Shown here: positions 14,703-20,968 of the stretch, in pieces
How positions within the stretch are numbered: position 1 is the stretch's first letter
Layout: every line of letters begins with the position of its first letter
Assembly (NCBI GenBank): GCA_050485905.1
Contig: JBJHCH010000062.1
Location: forward strand, 1 to 20,968
Reading direction: 5' to 3'
Length of the DNA: 20,968 nucleotides
DNA from: JAWLCA01 sp050485905
GTDB taxonomy: Bacteria > Pseudomonadota > Alphaproteobacteria > Rhodobacterales > Rhodobacteraceae
Notes under the pieces: model-generated
The model's input: only the letters and a program-made list of their open reading frames with translations
Database searches by the model: none
Told to the model about the DNA's origin: nothing
Translations under genes and position numbers: made by a program

Positions 14703-15175
14703 TTCATCATGCTCCGGGCATAGGCTTCCAATTGGGTCGCAACAGTGCCCCAGCCGTCGAAGAAGCCCATATCCTCGTGCGATTTGCGCGAGCCGGGATT
14801 GCGGTGGCGTGCGATTGCCGTGTAGCTCGTGCCGCCACCGGGTGCATCGGACAGAAGCAGGATTGCTGTCATGAAGGGCTCGGGCGCCGGCTTCCAGCCC
14901 TCGCTGTAGCTGTCGGTGAAGACCAGTTTTTCGCCGGGGACCACCTCCAGATAGACGCCGCGGTTGTCCATCGTCTTGCCCTCGACCTCGAAGGTCGTGT
15001 TGAACCGCCCTCCGACCTTCAGGTCGAGATCGATGGCAGTCACCTTGTGGGGTTCGGGCACGAAGAAATTGGGGATATGCTCGGGCCGCGTCCAGCAGTC
15101 CCAGATCAGTTGTCTTGGCGCCGCCAGTGTGCGGGTAAAGCTCAGGTCGGTTTCGGGATCGAGGTCCGGCGTCAT
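14699..15175 (-). CDS. SRPBCC (AHSA1-type) domain protein
   Basis: A 158-residue single-domain protein. It begins DLSFTRTLAAPRQLIWDCWTRPEHIPNFFVPEPHKV, then has DLKVGGRFNTTFEVEGKTMDN, the C-terminal FFDGWGTVATQLEAY and the usual helix. Ligand and reaction are unknown. The start overlaps the ArsR stop (ATGA) with a GGAGGG site inside the arsR 3' end. Pairing of an ArsR regulator with one or more AHSA1 proteins is a recurring bacterial arrangement. Confidence 0.9.
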   Translation of the reverse strand: MTPDLDPETDLSFTRTLAAPRQLIWDCWTRPEHIPNFFVPEPHKVTAIDLDLKVGGRFNTTFEVEGKTMDNRGVYLEVVPGEKLVFTDSYSEGWKPAPEPFMTAILLLSDAPGGGTSYTAIARHRNPGSRKSHEDMGFFDGWGTVATQLEAYARSMMK

Positions 15176-15513
15176 TTCTCGCCCTCCTTCATCAACTTCA
15201 TCACATAGTCGTCCAAGCGGTCGAGCCGGGCTTCCCAGATCGCACGCTGCTCATCGAGCCATGTCCGCACCGGGGCCAGCGCCTCGGGCACGATTGCGCA
15301 GGAGCGTACGCGCCCATCCTTCGTGGTCGCAATGAGACCCGCCTCCTCCAGCACCGCGACGTGCCGCATGACAGTGGGCAGGCGCAGCCCCGTAGGATTG
15401 GCCAACTCGGTTACCGGGGCAGGGCCTTCTGCCAGGCGCGTCAGTATCGACCGCCGCGTAGGGTCTGCCAGGGCGTGGAAGAGCAGTGAGAGGTCAGCAT
15501 CATACTTAGACAT
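15172..15513 (-). CDS. ArsR/SmtB-family transcriptional regulator
   Basis: A 113-residue winged-helix protein, MSKYDADLSLLFHALADPTRRSIL onwards, with LPTVMRHVAVLEEAGLI as recognition helix region and TTKDGRVRSCAI as wing. No metal-binding CxC motif is visible, so it belongs to the non-metal group that accompanies SRPBCC genes. The ATG at 15513 is chosen because the conserved start lies there; the open frame runs much further upstream but is not conserved-looking. No ribosome-binding site is well placed (GAAGG is 14 bases away). A TATAGT box ends 7 bases before the ATG, suggesting a leaderless message. It probably represses its own operon through the palindrome over the start codon. Confidence 0.9.
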   Translation of the reverse strand: MSKYDADLSLLFHALADPTRRSILTRLAEGPAPVTELANPTGLRLPTVMRHVAVLEEAGLIATTKDGRVRSCAIVPEALAPVRTWLDEQRAIWEARLDRLDDYVMKLMKEGEK

Positions 15514-15525
15514 ATGGCTAACTAT
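15502..15525 (-). promoter_or_regulatory. 24-bp imperfect palindrome centred on the arsR start codon (candidate autoregulatory operator)
   Basis: The centre is CATATG (15511-15516), which includes the ATG. The inner 16 bp read TTAGACATATGGCTAA on the plus strand. Ten of 12 symmetric base pairs match over the full 24 bp (ATAnTTAGnCATATGnCTAAnTAT). It overlaps the proposed -10 box and start site, so ArsR binding would block initiation. The symmetry is seen directly; binding by the neighbouring ArsR protein is inferred. Confidence 0.6.
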
Positions 15526-15548
15526 AGCCTTCGCCGATCCTACCGCAA
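15521..15548 (-). promoter_or_regulatory. Candidate promoter of the arsR-SRPBCC operon
   Basis: On the minus strand TTGCGG (15543-15548) is followed after 16 bases by TATAGT (15521-15526). Transcription would be expected to begin at or next to the A of the arsR ATG at 15513. The -10 box is good and the -35 box is weak (three of six consensus bases). Confidence 0.4.
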
Positions 15549-15577
15549 GGGAAAAGTTTGTCGGTTTGCTAAGTTTT

Positions 15578-15600
15578 GACCGCGCGCCTTGAACGCGGTC
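15578..15600. terminator. Hairpin between the RND pump gene and arsR (weak terminator candidate)
   Basis: GACCGCG (15578-15584) and CGCGGTC (15594-15600) form a 7-bp perfect stem with a 9-base loop, 33 bases past the pump stop codon. On the minus strand it is followed by AAAACTT rather than a U-tract, so it is not a canonical Rho-independent terminator. It may mark the end of the RND transcript. Confidence 0.35.
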
Positions 15601-15632
15601 CGAAAGGCTTGTCGGCTGCCGCAGGCCGGCGC

Positions 15633-18600
15633 CTACTCTGCCGCCTGTAGTGGAAGTTGCGGCTGGTCGGGTTCCGACGCCATCGGGGGCACGTCGGTGG
15701 GATCGTCCCAGATGATCTCGGTTGCCTTCAACCGCTTTGCATCTCGCATGAGCGCCCGGTCGCGCGCCTCGCGGCTGCCGCGGCCGAGCGACAGGGCGCG
15801 CAGGCCTGCAACGGACTTGTAGGCGCCAATCGACAGCCAGACCCGAAGAGCCAGCAGCGAGGGTGTGAAGGCGAGCGTCAGCACCGTTGCAATCCCCAAG
15901 CCGAATACGACTGCGGTTGCCAATTGCTTCCACCACATCGCGGTTGGGCTGTCGATGGAATAGCCACCGGCCGCGAAATCGAGGCTGAGGCCCAGCATCA
16001 TCGGCGACAGGCCCGCCATCGTGGTGATCGTGGTCAGAAGCACAGGGCGTATGCGCGCTTGCACGGTGCGGATGATCGCCTCCAGCCGTGGCATGTAGCG
16101 GGCGTATTCCTGATAGGTGTCGATCAAGACGATATTATTATTCACCACAATCCCCGCCAGCGCGAGCACGCCGGTGCCTGTCATGATGATCGAAAACGGC
16201 TGGTTCATGACCAGCATCCCGACCAGCACGCCGGTTGTGGACAGCACGACCGCCAAGAGCACAAGCACCGCATTGTAAAAGCTGTTGAACTGCGCCAGCA
16301 GAATGATGAACATCAGCGCCAGCGAACCCGCGAAGGCTTTGACGAGGAAGGCGCCCGACTCCTCCTGATCTGCCTGGTCGCCTGTCCATTCCCAGCTAAT
16401 GCCGGGCGGCAGGGGGGTATCCGCCTGAAGCCAGCCGCTCAGATGCTCGATGCGTTCCGTCGGGTTGATGGGGCGCCCCGCGTCATTGGTCAGGCCCGGC
16501 GCCACATCGGCGCGGACGTCGTAATAGCGTTGTCGGTCGACACGGTCGATGCGCCCCAGCTTCACCACCGGGTCGCGGGTGATGAAGTTTGCCATCGGAA
16601 CCTGACCCTGGTTGGTCTGCACCTTCAGGCTGTCGAGGGTGGAGAGAACGCGATCCTCCTCTGGCAGGCGCACGCGGATCTCTATCTCGTCGTCCGAGGT
16701 GTCTACCCGCATCGTGTCGAGCAGGATACCGCGTGTCACAAGCTGCACCATGCCGCCCACAGTTGCCACATCGGCGCCGAAACGGCCGGCGCGCTGCACG
16801 TCCACATCGATCTGCCAGTCAATGCCTGGCAATGGCAGGGTGTCGTCGATATCGATCAGTCCCTCGGTCGCCTCGAACCGGGAGCGGGCAATCTCTACCG
16901 CGCGGGTCAGGTCTTCCCAGTTCTCGCCCTTCAGGCGCAAGTGGACAGGCTTGCCTGCCGATGGCCCGCCCGCTTGGTTCAGGGTGTCGGTGCGGATGCC
17001 GGGGATTCGGTCCAGTTCCGCCTGCAGCCGATCCATGATCGCGTTGCCCGACAGTGTCGGGTCGTGGCGACGATCTTCCCACGGGGTCAGTTCCAGTTGC
17101 ACCTGACCGATCGAGTCGATGGGCGCCGAGGCGCCGCCGGTGTTGGTGTTCAGACCGCCCGCACCGGCAAATGCAAAGACGCTTTTGACGCCGGGGGTCG
17201 CGAGCACCACATCCTCGACCTGTCGGACGAGCGCGTCCTTGTCCTCCAGCCCAAGGTTTCCGCGGGCGCGGACGTAGACGATGGCATTCTCCACATCCAT
17301 CTCGACGAAGAACTCAACGCCACGGTTGTTCTCGCCGTAGTAGGTGAATGTGGCGACGACGAAGCCGATCACCGCGGCGATCATGACCAGTGGCATCACC
17401 GGGTTCCCGACCATCAGCGACGTCACGGTGCCGATTACGCCACGACGGTAGCCGGCCTTCAGCCGGCGTGGTCCACGCTGCCAACTCGCGGCACTCATCG
17501 TGATCGATGTGGCGGCTGCGCCGAGGATGAACAGGATCATGCCCGGCAGGAAGGCCGCATTGCCCGCTAGCGGTGGCTGCCCGCCGAACAGATAGCCGGG
17601 GTTCAGCGCCTGCATCGCACCCAGAAACACCAGATACATCGCCACGGGAACCATCGCCGCGCGCGCCACCCAAGGCAGACGGCGCAGCGCGGTCGCCGCC
17701 CGACCGAAGCTGCGGCTGATGCGTCCCGACACGCCGCCCATCACCGGCAGGTAGATCAGCGCCACCACCAGCGAGGCGCACAACACGAAGATCAGCGTGA
17801 ACGGCAGCATCCCCATGAACTCACCCGGTACGCCGGGCCACAGCAGCAGCGGCAGGAAGGCGCAGAGCGTGGTGCCGGTCGAGGCGACGATGGGCCAAAA
17901 CATCCGCTTGGCGGCCGCGACATAGGCGGTCATCGGGCCGGTGCCCTCCTGAATCCGCTTGTCGGCATATTCCACCACGACGATGGCGCCATCGACCAGC
18001 ATCCCCACGGCCAGGATCAGCCCGAACATCACGATATTCGACACAGTGACGCCAAGGGCGGCGAACAGCGCGAATGTAAGCAGGAATGAGGTCGGGATCG
18101 CAAAGCCCACCAGCAGCGCCGACCGCGTGCCGAGGGCCGCCAGCACGACGATCATCACTAGCGCGATCGCGGTCAGCACCGACCCTTCCAGTTGGGTGAC
18201 CATCGCGCGCACCTCGGTGGATTGGTCGAGTGCCGCTTCGACCCGTACGGCGTCGCGCAATTCAGCGGACCAACTGGCCTGAACCTCGGCCACCGCGTCG
18301 CGGACCTGGGTCGACGTGTCCATGACGTTGAAACCCTTGCGCTTGACCACCTGCAACGCGACCGTGGTTTCGCCGTTGAACCGCGCAGTGCCGGTTCGGT
18401 CCTCAAAGGTCAGGCGTATCTCGGCCAAATCGCCCAGCGTCACTACGCTGTCGCCGTTCACCTTCACCGGCAGATCGTAGACGTCCTGCGGTGTGCTGAA
18501 CGAAGCAGGGATCTTCACAGCAAAGGCGCCGGTCGGGGTTTCGACCTCTCCCGCCGCGATCAGGCGGTTGTTGTTGACAACGACATTGATCAACTCGCCC

Positions 18601-19196
18601 GCGGTGACGTTGTAGGCTTCCAGGCGCAGCGGGTCGATCAGCACCTCCAGCATCTCGTCACGGTGGCCAGCGAGCGGTGCTTCCAGCACCGCGTCGATGT
18701 TCTCCAGCCGCTCCTGCATCTCTTTCGCCAACCGAAGCAGCGTGCGTTCCGGAACCTGGCCCGACAGCGCAATGATGATGATCGGAAATTCAGAGAAGTT
18801 GATCTCGTTGATCGAATAGCGCTCGTAGCCGCTGGGAAACTTGGCCTCGGCGCTGCTCATCCTGTCGCGCACGTCGGCGATGATCTTGGTCTTGTCCCAG
18901 CCGAACTCGAATTCCAGCACCACACCGGCATAGCCCTCGGATGCGGTGCCCGACATCTTCTTCAGCCCGTCGAGGTCAGCGAATTCCGTCTCCATCGGCT
19001 TGACCAGCAGACGCTCGCTGTCCTCGGCCGAGATGCCGGGGAAGGGGACCGAGACGAAAAGCGCAGGGATCTCGATATCCGGCTCGCCCTCTTTCGGCAG
19101 ACCGACATAGGCCATGGCCCCTGCAGTCAGGGACAGAAAGATGAAGGCCAGCACCATCCGCGCACGGCTGGCGGCCCAGTCGATAATCGCGGTCAT
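15633..19196 (-). CDS. RND efflux transporter, inner-membrane pump (AcrB/HAE1-like)
   Basis: A 1187-residue pump, longer than AcrB (1049). TM1 follows MTAIIDWAASRARMVLAFIF, then GEPDIEIPALFVSVPFPGIS. The first periplasmic loop has DRMSSAEAKFP and the second (about 620-940) has LELTPWEDR and PVHLRLKGENW. TM4 reads VDGAIVVVE (401-409), with Gly403 where AcrB has its second proton-relay Asp. TM10 has VNNNIVLID (1018-1026) where AcrB has its relay lysine. Between TM6 and TM7 there is an insert of about 60 residues with two extra hydrophobic stretches (about 514-530 and 547-567). A polar C-terminal tail follows TM12. The start overlaps the adaptor stop by 4 bases. No TolC-type gene is present. Substrate is unknown. 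Confidence 0.92.
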   Translation of the reverse strand: MTAIIDWAASRARMVLAFIFLSLTAGAMAYVGLPKEGEPDIEIPALFVSVPFPGISAEDSERLLVKPMETEFADLDGLKKMSGTASEGYAGVVLEFEFGWDKTKIIADVRDRMSSAEAKFPSGYERYSINEINFSEFPIIIIALSGQVPERTLLRLAKEMQERLENIDAVLEAPLAGHRDEMLEVLIDPLRLEAYNVTAGELINVVVNNNRLIAAGEVETPTGAFAVKIPASFSTPQDVYDLPVKVNGDSVVTLGDLAEIRLTFEDRTGTARFNGETTVALQVVKRKGFNVMDTSTQVRDAVAEVQASWSAELRDAVRVEAALDQSTEVRAMVTQLEGSVLTAIALVMIVVLAALGTRSALLVGFAIPTSFLLTFALFAALGVTVSNIVMFGLILAVGMLVDGAIVVVEYADKRIQEGTGPMTAYVAAAKRMFWPIVASTGTTLCAFLPLLLWPGVPGEFMGMLPFTLIFVLCASLVVALIYLPVMGGVSGRISRSFGRAATALRRLPWVARAAMVPVAMYLVFLGAMQALNPGYLFGGQPPLAGNAAFLPGMILFILGAAATSITMSAASWQRGPRRLKAGYRRGVIGTVTSLMVGNPVMPLVMIAAVIGFVVATFTYYGENNRGVEFFVEMDVENAIVYVRARGNLGLEDKDALVRQVEDVVLATPGVKSVFAFAGAGGLNTNTGGASAPIDSIGQVQLELTPWEDRRHDPTLSGNAIMDRLQAELDRIPGIRTDTLNQAGGPSAGKPVHLRLKGENWEDLTRAVEIARSRFEATEGLIDIDDTLPLPGIDWQIDVDVQRAGRFGADVATVGGMVQLVTRGILLDTMRVDTSDDEIEIRVRLPEEDRVLSTLDSLKVQTNQGQVPMANFITRDPVVKLGRIDRVDRQRYYDVRADVAPGLTNDAGRPINPTERIEHLSGWLQADTPLPPGISWEWTGDQADQEESGAFLVKAFAGSLALMFIILLAQFNSFYNAVLVLLAVVLSTTGVLVGMLVMNQPFSIIMTGTGVLALAGIVVNNNIVLIDTYQEYARYMPRLEAIIRTVQARIRPVLLTTITTMAGLSPMMLGLSLDFAAGGYSIDSPTAMWWKQLATAVVFGLGIATVLTLAFTPSLLALRVWLSIGAYKSVAGLRALSLGRGSREARDRALMRDAKRLKATEIIWDDPTDVPPMASEPDQPQLPLQAAE

Positions 19197-20320
19197 TGCC
19201 CAGACTCGCGCCAGGTTGGCACGACTGGAACTCCGTCGGTGACGTATTCCTGTCCGACCACGATGATTGCTGCCTCGTCAGGAAGGCCGGTAACCCAGAC
19301 GCCTGCGACGGTATCACGCAGCACGGTCACACGGACGAACCGGGCACGGCTCGCCTCGTCTACCACGCGCAGACCCAAACGGCCGTTGTCGTCCAGTGTC
19401 AGGGCAGAAGAAGGCGCAAGATGCGCCGCGACACCATCTGCCGCAATCAGGATCTCGGCGGTCTCGCCATCGCGGATCGATAGGTCAGTGTTGGCGACGG
19501 TGACATCGACGCGAAAGGTGCGGGTGGCGGGGTCGGCGGCGCGCGACAGGAACGTCACCTGACCCATGACCTCGCGCCCCGTGGCCAGCCGCGCGCCGGC
19601 CGTGGCGCCGACCTCGATCTTGCCTACATCGGTTTCCGGCACGAAGCCGACCAGCTTGATCGGGTCAAGCTGGATGATCGTTGCGCAATGGCCGCCGGGC
19701 TGCAGCAGCGCGCCTGTCTCTGCCGCGTCCGACTCAAGTAGCCCGTCGAAGGGGGCACGGATCGTCAGGCGTTCGATCTCGGTTTGCGCTGACTCCACCG
19801 CAGCCTCGGCCGATTGAAGCGCCGCGCGGGCCTGTGCGGTACGGGTCTCGGAGCCGAAACCGCCCTGCGACAGCTGATCGGCGGCGCGAAAGTTGATCTG
19901 TGCCTCGGCCAACCGGGCCTCGGCCTCGGCCAGCACCGCGCCGCGCGTACCGGGTGACAACTCGCACAGCACGTCGCCCGCCGAAACCTCGGCTCCGCGC
20001 CGCAACGGGTCAGAGATGACAAGGCCCGAGGTTTCCGATTGGACGTTAACCTGTCGCGCCGCCTCTGTCCGGCCGCGCACGCGCACCGCGCTGTCAACCG
20101 ACTGTGCCGAGGACCGTTTCGCGACCACGGCGACCGGGCGTTCGTCTGCAGACTCCGCCACTTCGGCCAAGGTAGTGGTGTCGGCGGGCGCTGCCGCCAC
20201 CTGCTCCACCCTCACGGCACCATCACCGTTGGCGAATGCCAGCAGCGCGGGGCGCTCAACAATCAGCAGATACAAGGCCGCCGATACCAGCACAGCAGTA
20301 AGGATGGAGAAGACTTTCAT
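19193..20320 (-). CDS. RND efflux periplasmic adaptor (membrane fusion protein)
   Basis: A 375-residue HlyD/AcrA-like adaptor. An N-terminal uncleaved-looking anchor (about 4-25, VFSILTAVLVSAALYLLIVE) is followed by an Ala/Glu-rich linker. The lipoyl half VNVQSETSGLV with GAEVSAGDVLCELSP follows, then a helical hairpin rich in Ala and Glu (AEARLAEAQINF to SAQTEIERL), the second lipoyl half LTIRAPFDGLLE and the beta barrel. The ATG at 20320 is preferred over an upstream start at 20350 because GAGGT lies just before it. It links the pump to an outer-membrane channel encoded elsewhere. It is the first gene of the pump operon. Confidence 0.92.
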   Translation of the reverse strand: MKVFSILTAVLVSAALYLLIVERPALLAFANGDGAVRVEQVAAAPADTTTLAEVAESADERPVAVVAKRSSAQSVDSAVRVRGRTEAARQVNVQSETSGLVISDPLRRGAEVSAGDVLCELSPGTRGAVLAEAEARLAEAQINFRAADQLSQGGFGSETRTAQARAALQSAEAAVESAQTEIERLTIRAPFDGLLESDAAETGALLQPGGHCATIIQLDPIKLVGFVPETDVGKIEVGATAGARLATGREVMGQVTFLSRAADPATRTFRVDVTVANTDLSIRDGETAEILIAADGVAAHLAPSSALTLDDNGRLGLRVVDEASRARFVRVTVLRDTVAGVWVTGLPDEAAIIVVGQEYVTDGVPVVPTWRESGQ

Positions 20321-20359
20321 GCTACCTCGCACGGTGACGACGCACCGCAATCAACGCTG

Positions 20360-20388
20360 AAAATAGGCTATGGTGCGACCGTCGCCAA
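20360..20388 (-). promoter_or_regulatory. Candidate promoter of the RND operon
   Basis: On the minus strand TTGGCG (20383-20388) and TATTTT (20360-20365) are 17 bases apart, each matching four of six consensus bases. Transcription would start near 20353, leaving a leader of about 33 bases before the adaptor ATG. It is a prediction by eye only. Confidence 0.35.
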
Positions 20389-20405
20389 GGGTCGTACTCA
20401 CTAAG

Positions 20406-20423
20406 CTGAACCGATCTGTTCAG
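20406..20423. promoter_or_regulatory. Near-perfect 18-bp palindrome, TetR/AcrR-like operator candidate
   Basis: CTGAACCGATCTGTTCAG has eight of nine symmetric pairs; with two more outer pairs symmetry extends to 20403-20426. The arrangement CTGAAC-N6-GTTCAG resembles operators of TetR-family repressors of RND pumps. It lies 83 bases upstream of the adaptor start and about 120 bases upstream of the divergent YfgM-like gene. It is 17 bases upstream of the proposed -35 box, so the true promoter may lie elsewhere or the site may act from upstream. No TetR gene is in the window. Confidence 0.55.
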
Positions 20424-20544
20424 ATTACTTTCTTATGGGTCGCCGCACAACCCGCCGTTATCAGCTATTGGCACGCGTTTTCCGGGGTCTTGGCAAGGCA
20501 GGGGCGCGGCGTGTAAGACGGGCGCCGAACGGCAGGAGCGACGC

Positions 20545-20968
20545 GTGAGCAATTCCGACAGTTTCATCGACGAAGTCACAGAGGAGGTCCGCCGAGACCG
20601 GCTGTATGGATATCTACGCCGTTTTGGCTGGATCGCGGCATTGCTCGTCTTGCTGATCGTTGGTGGCGCTGCGTGGAACGAGTGGCGCAAGGCGCAGGCA
20701 CGCGCGCAGGCCGAAGCCTTCGGGGATGCCTTGCTAACGGCACTTTCGGCGGATGATCCCGTGGCCCGGTTGGCGGCAATGGAGACGGTGCCGGCCGATG
20801 GCGCTCAACTGGCAGTGCTTCGCCTGCTTACTGCTTCCATTGCTCTGGAGCGTCAGGATCGTGGCACCGCGCTGGCCGAACTTGCCGCGCTGGCCGATGA
20901 CAACGCGATGCCGCAAAGCTATCGCCAACTGGCGACGCTGAAACGCGTCATCATCGGTGGCACTGATT
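20545..20968 (+). CDS. YfgM-like/TPR membrane protein (5' part, truncated by window end)
   Basis: The first 141 codons are present, starting at a GTG with GGCAGGAG ahead of it. The N-terminus MSNSDSFIDEVTEEVRRDRLYGYLRRFGW is followed by one transmembrane helix (about 28-44, with IAALLVLLIVGGAAW) and a periplasmic Ala/Leu-rich helical region resembling TPRs (AALERQ-type repeats near 100-120). In E. coli, YfgM is an ancillary SecYEG partner linked to periplasmic chaperones, and its gene lies beside bamB and der. The same neighbours are expected past the right edge. The reading frame remains open at the window end. Confidence 0.8.
   Translation, partial: MSNSDSFIDEVTEEVRRDRLYGYLRRFGWIAALLVLLIVGGAAWNEWRKAQARAQAEAFGDALLTALSADDPVARLAAMETVPADGAQLAVLRLLTASIALERQDRGTALAELAALADDNAMPQSYRQLATLKRVIIGGTD

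Noticed and set aside
15657..17570. A 637-residue open frame on the plus strand opposite the RND pump, with others at 18192-19562
   Set aside because: Composition is low-complexity and His/Arg/Gln rich, there is no convincing ribosome-binding site, and the opposite strand encodes a clear RND protein.

Overview
The window is GC-rich, densely packed chromosomal DNA with short intergenic gaps and many 4-bp stop/start overlaps. The gene types, and especially a YfgM-like protein of alphaproteobacterial style at the right end, suggest an alphaproteobacterium, probably of the Rhodobacterales/Paracoccaceae. That placement is inference. I see no rRNA, tRNA, CRISPR array, transposase or integrase.

Left edge (1-3113): the 3' end of an unidentified gene is followed by an orphan TAXI-type TRAP solute-binding protein. 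Convergent to it lies an ExeA-like AAA ATPase carrying a single transmembrane segment, a Sel1-like repeat and a beta-rich C-terminal domain. These could be parts of one envelope-spanning apparatus that continues off the left edge.

Centre (3260-13259): two divergent operons form an amino-sugar or cell-wall-sugar catabolic locus. The minus-strand operon reads MurQ-like SIS etherase, sugar-binding protein, two MalF/MalG-type permeases, a Gfo/Idh/MocA dehydrogenase and a MalK/UgpC-type ATPase. The plus-strand operon reads BadF-family sugar kinase, GntR/UTRA regulator, double-SIS isomerase/deaminase (NagB-II-like) and NagA deacetylase. Together they suggest PTS-independent import, phosphorylation by the kinase, lactyl-ether removal if the substrate is MurNAc, deacetylation by NagA and deamination to fructose-6-phosphate. 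The intergenic region holds two copies of a 19-bp element in opposite orientation, a candidate operator.

Right of centre (13229-15525): a YtoQ-family gene overlaps the nagA end convergently. A small operon of an ArsR regulator, an SRPBCC/AHSA1 protein and a tandem double-SRPBCC protein follows. A 24-bp imperfect palindrome is centred on the arsR start codon, and the promoter placement suggests a leaderless, autoregulated mRNA.

Right edge (15633-20968): an RND efflux pair (adaptor then a 1187-aa inner-membrane pump) reads on the minus strand. It diverges from a YfgM/TPR-like membrane protein that runs off the window. Between them is a near-perfect CTGAAC-N6-GTTCAG palindrome resembling TetR/AcrR operators, but no TetR gene is present in the window.
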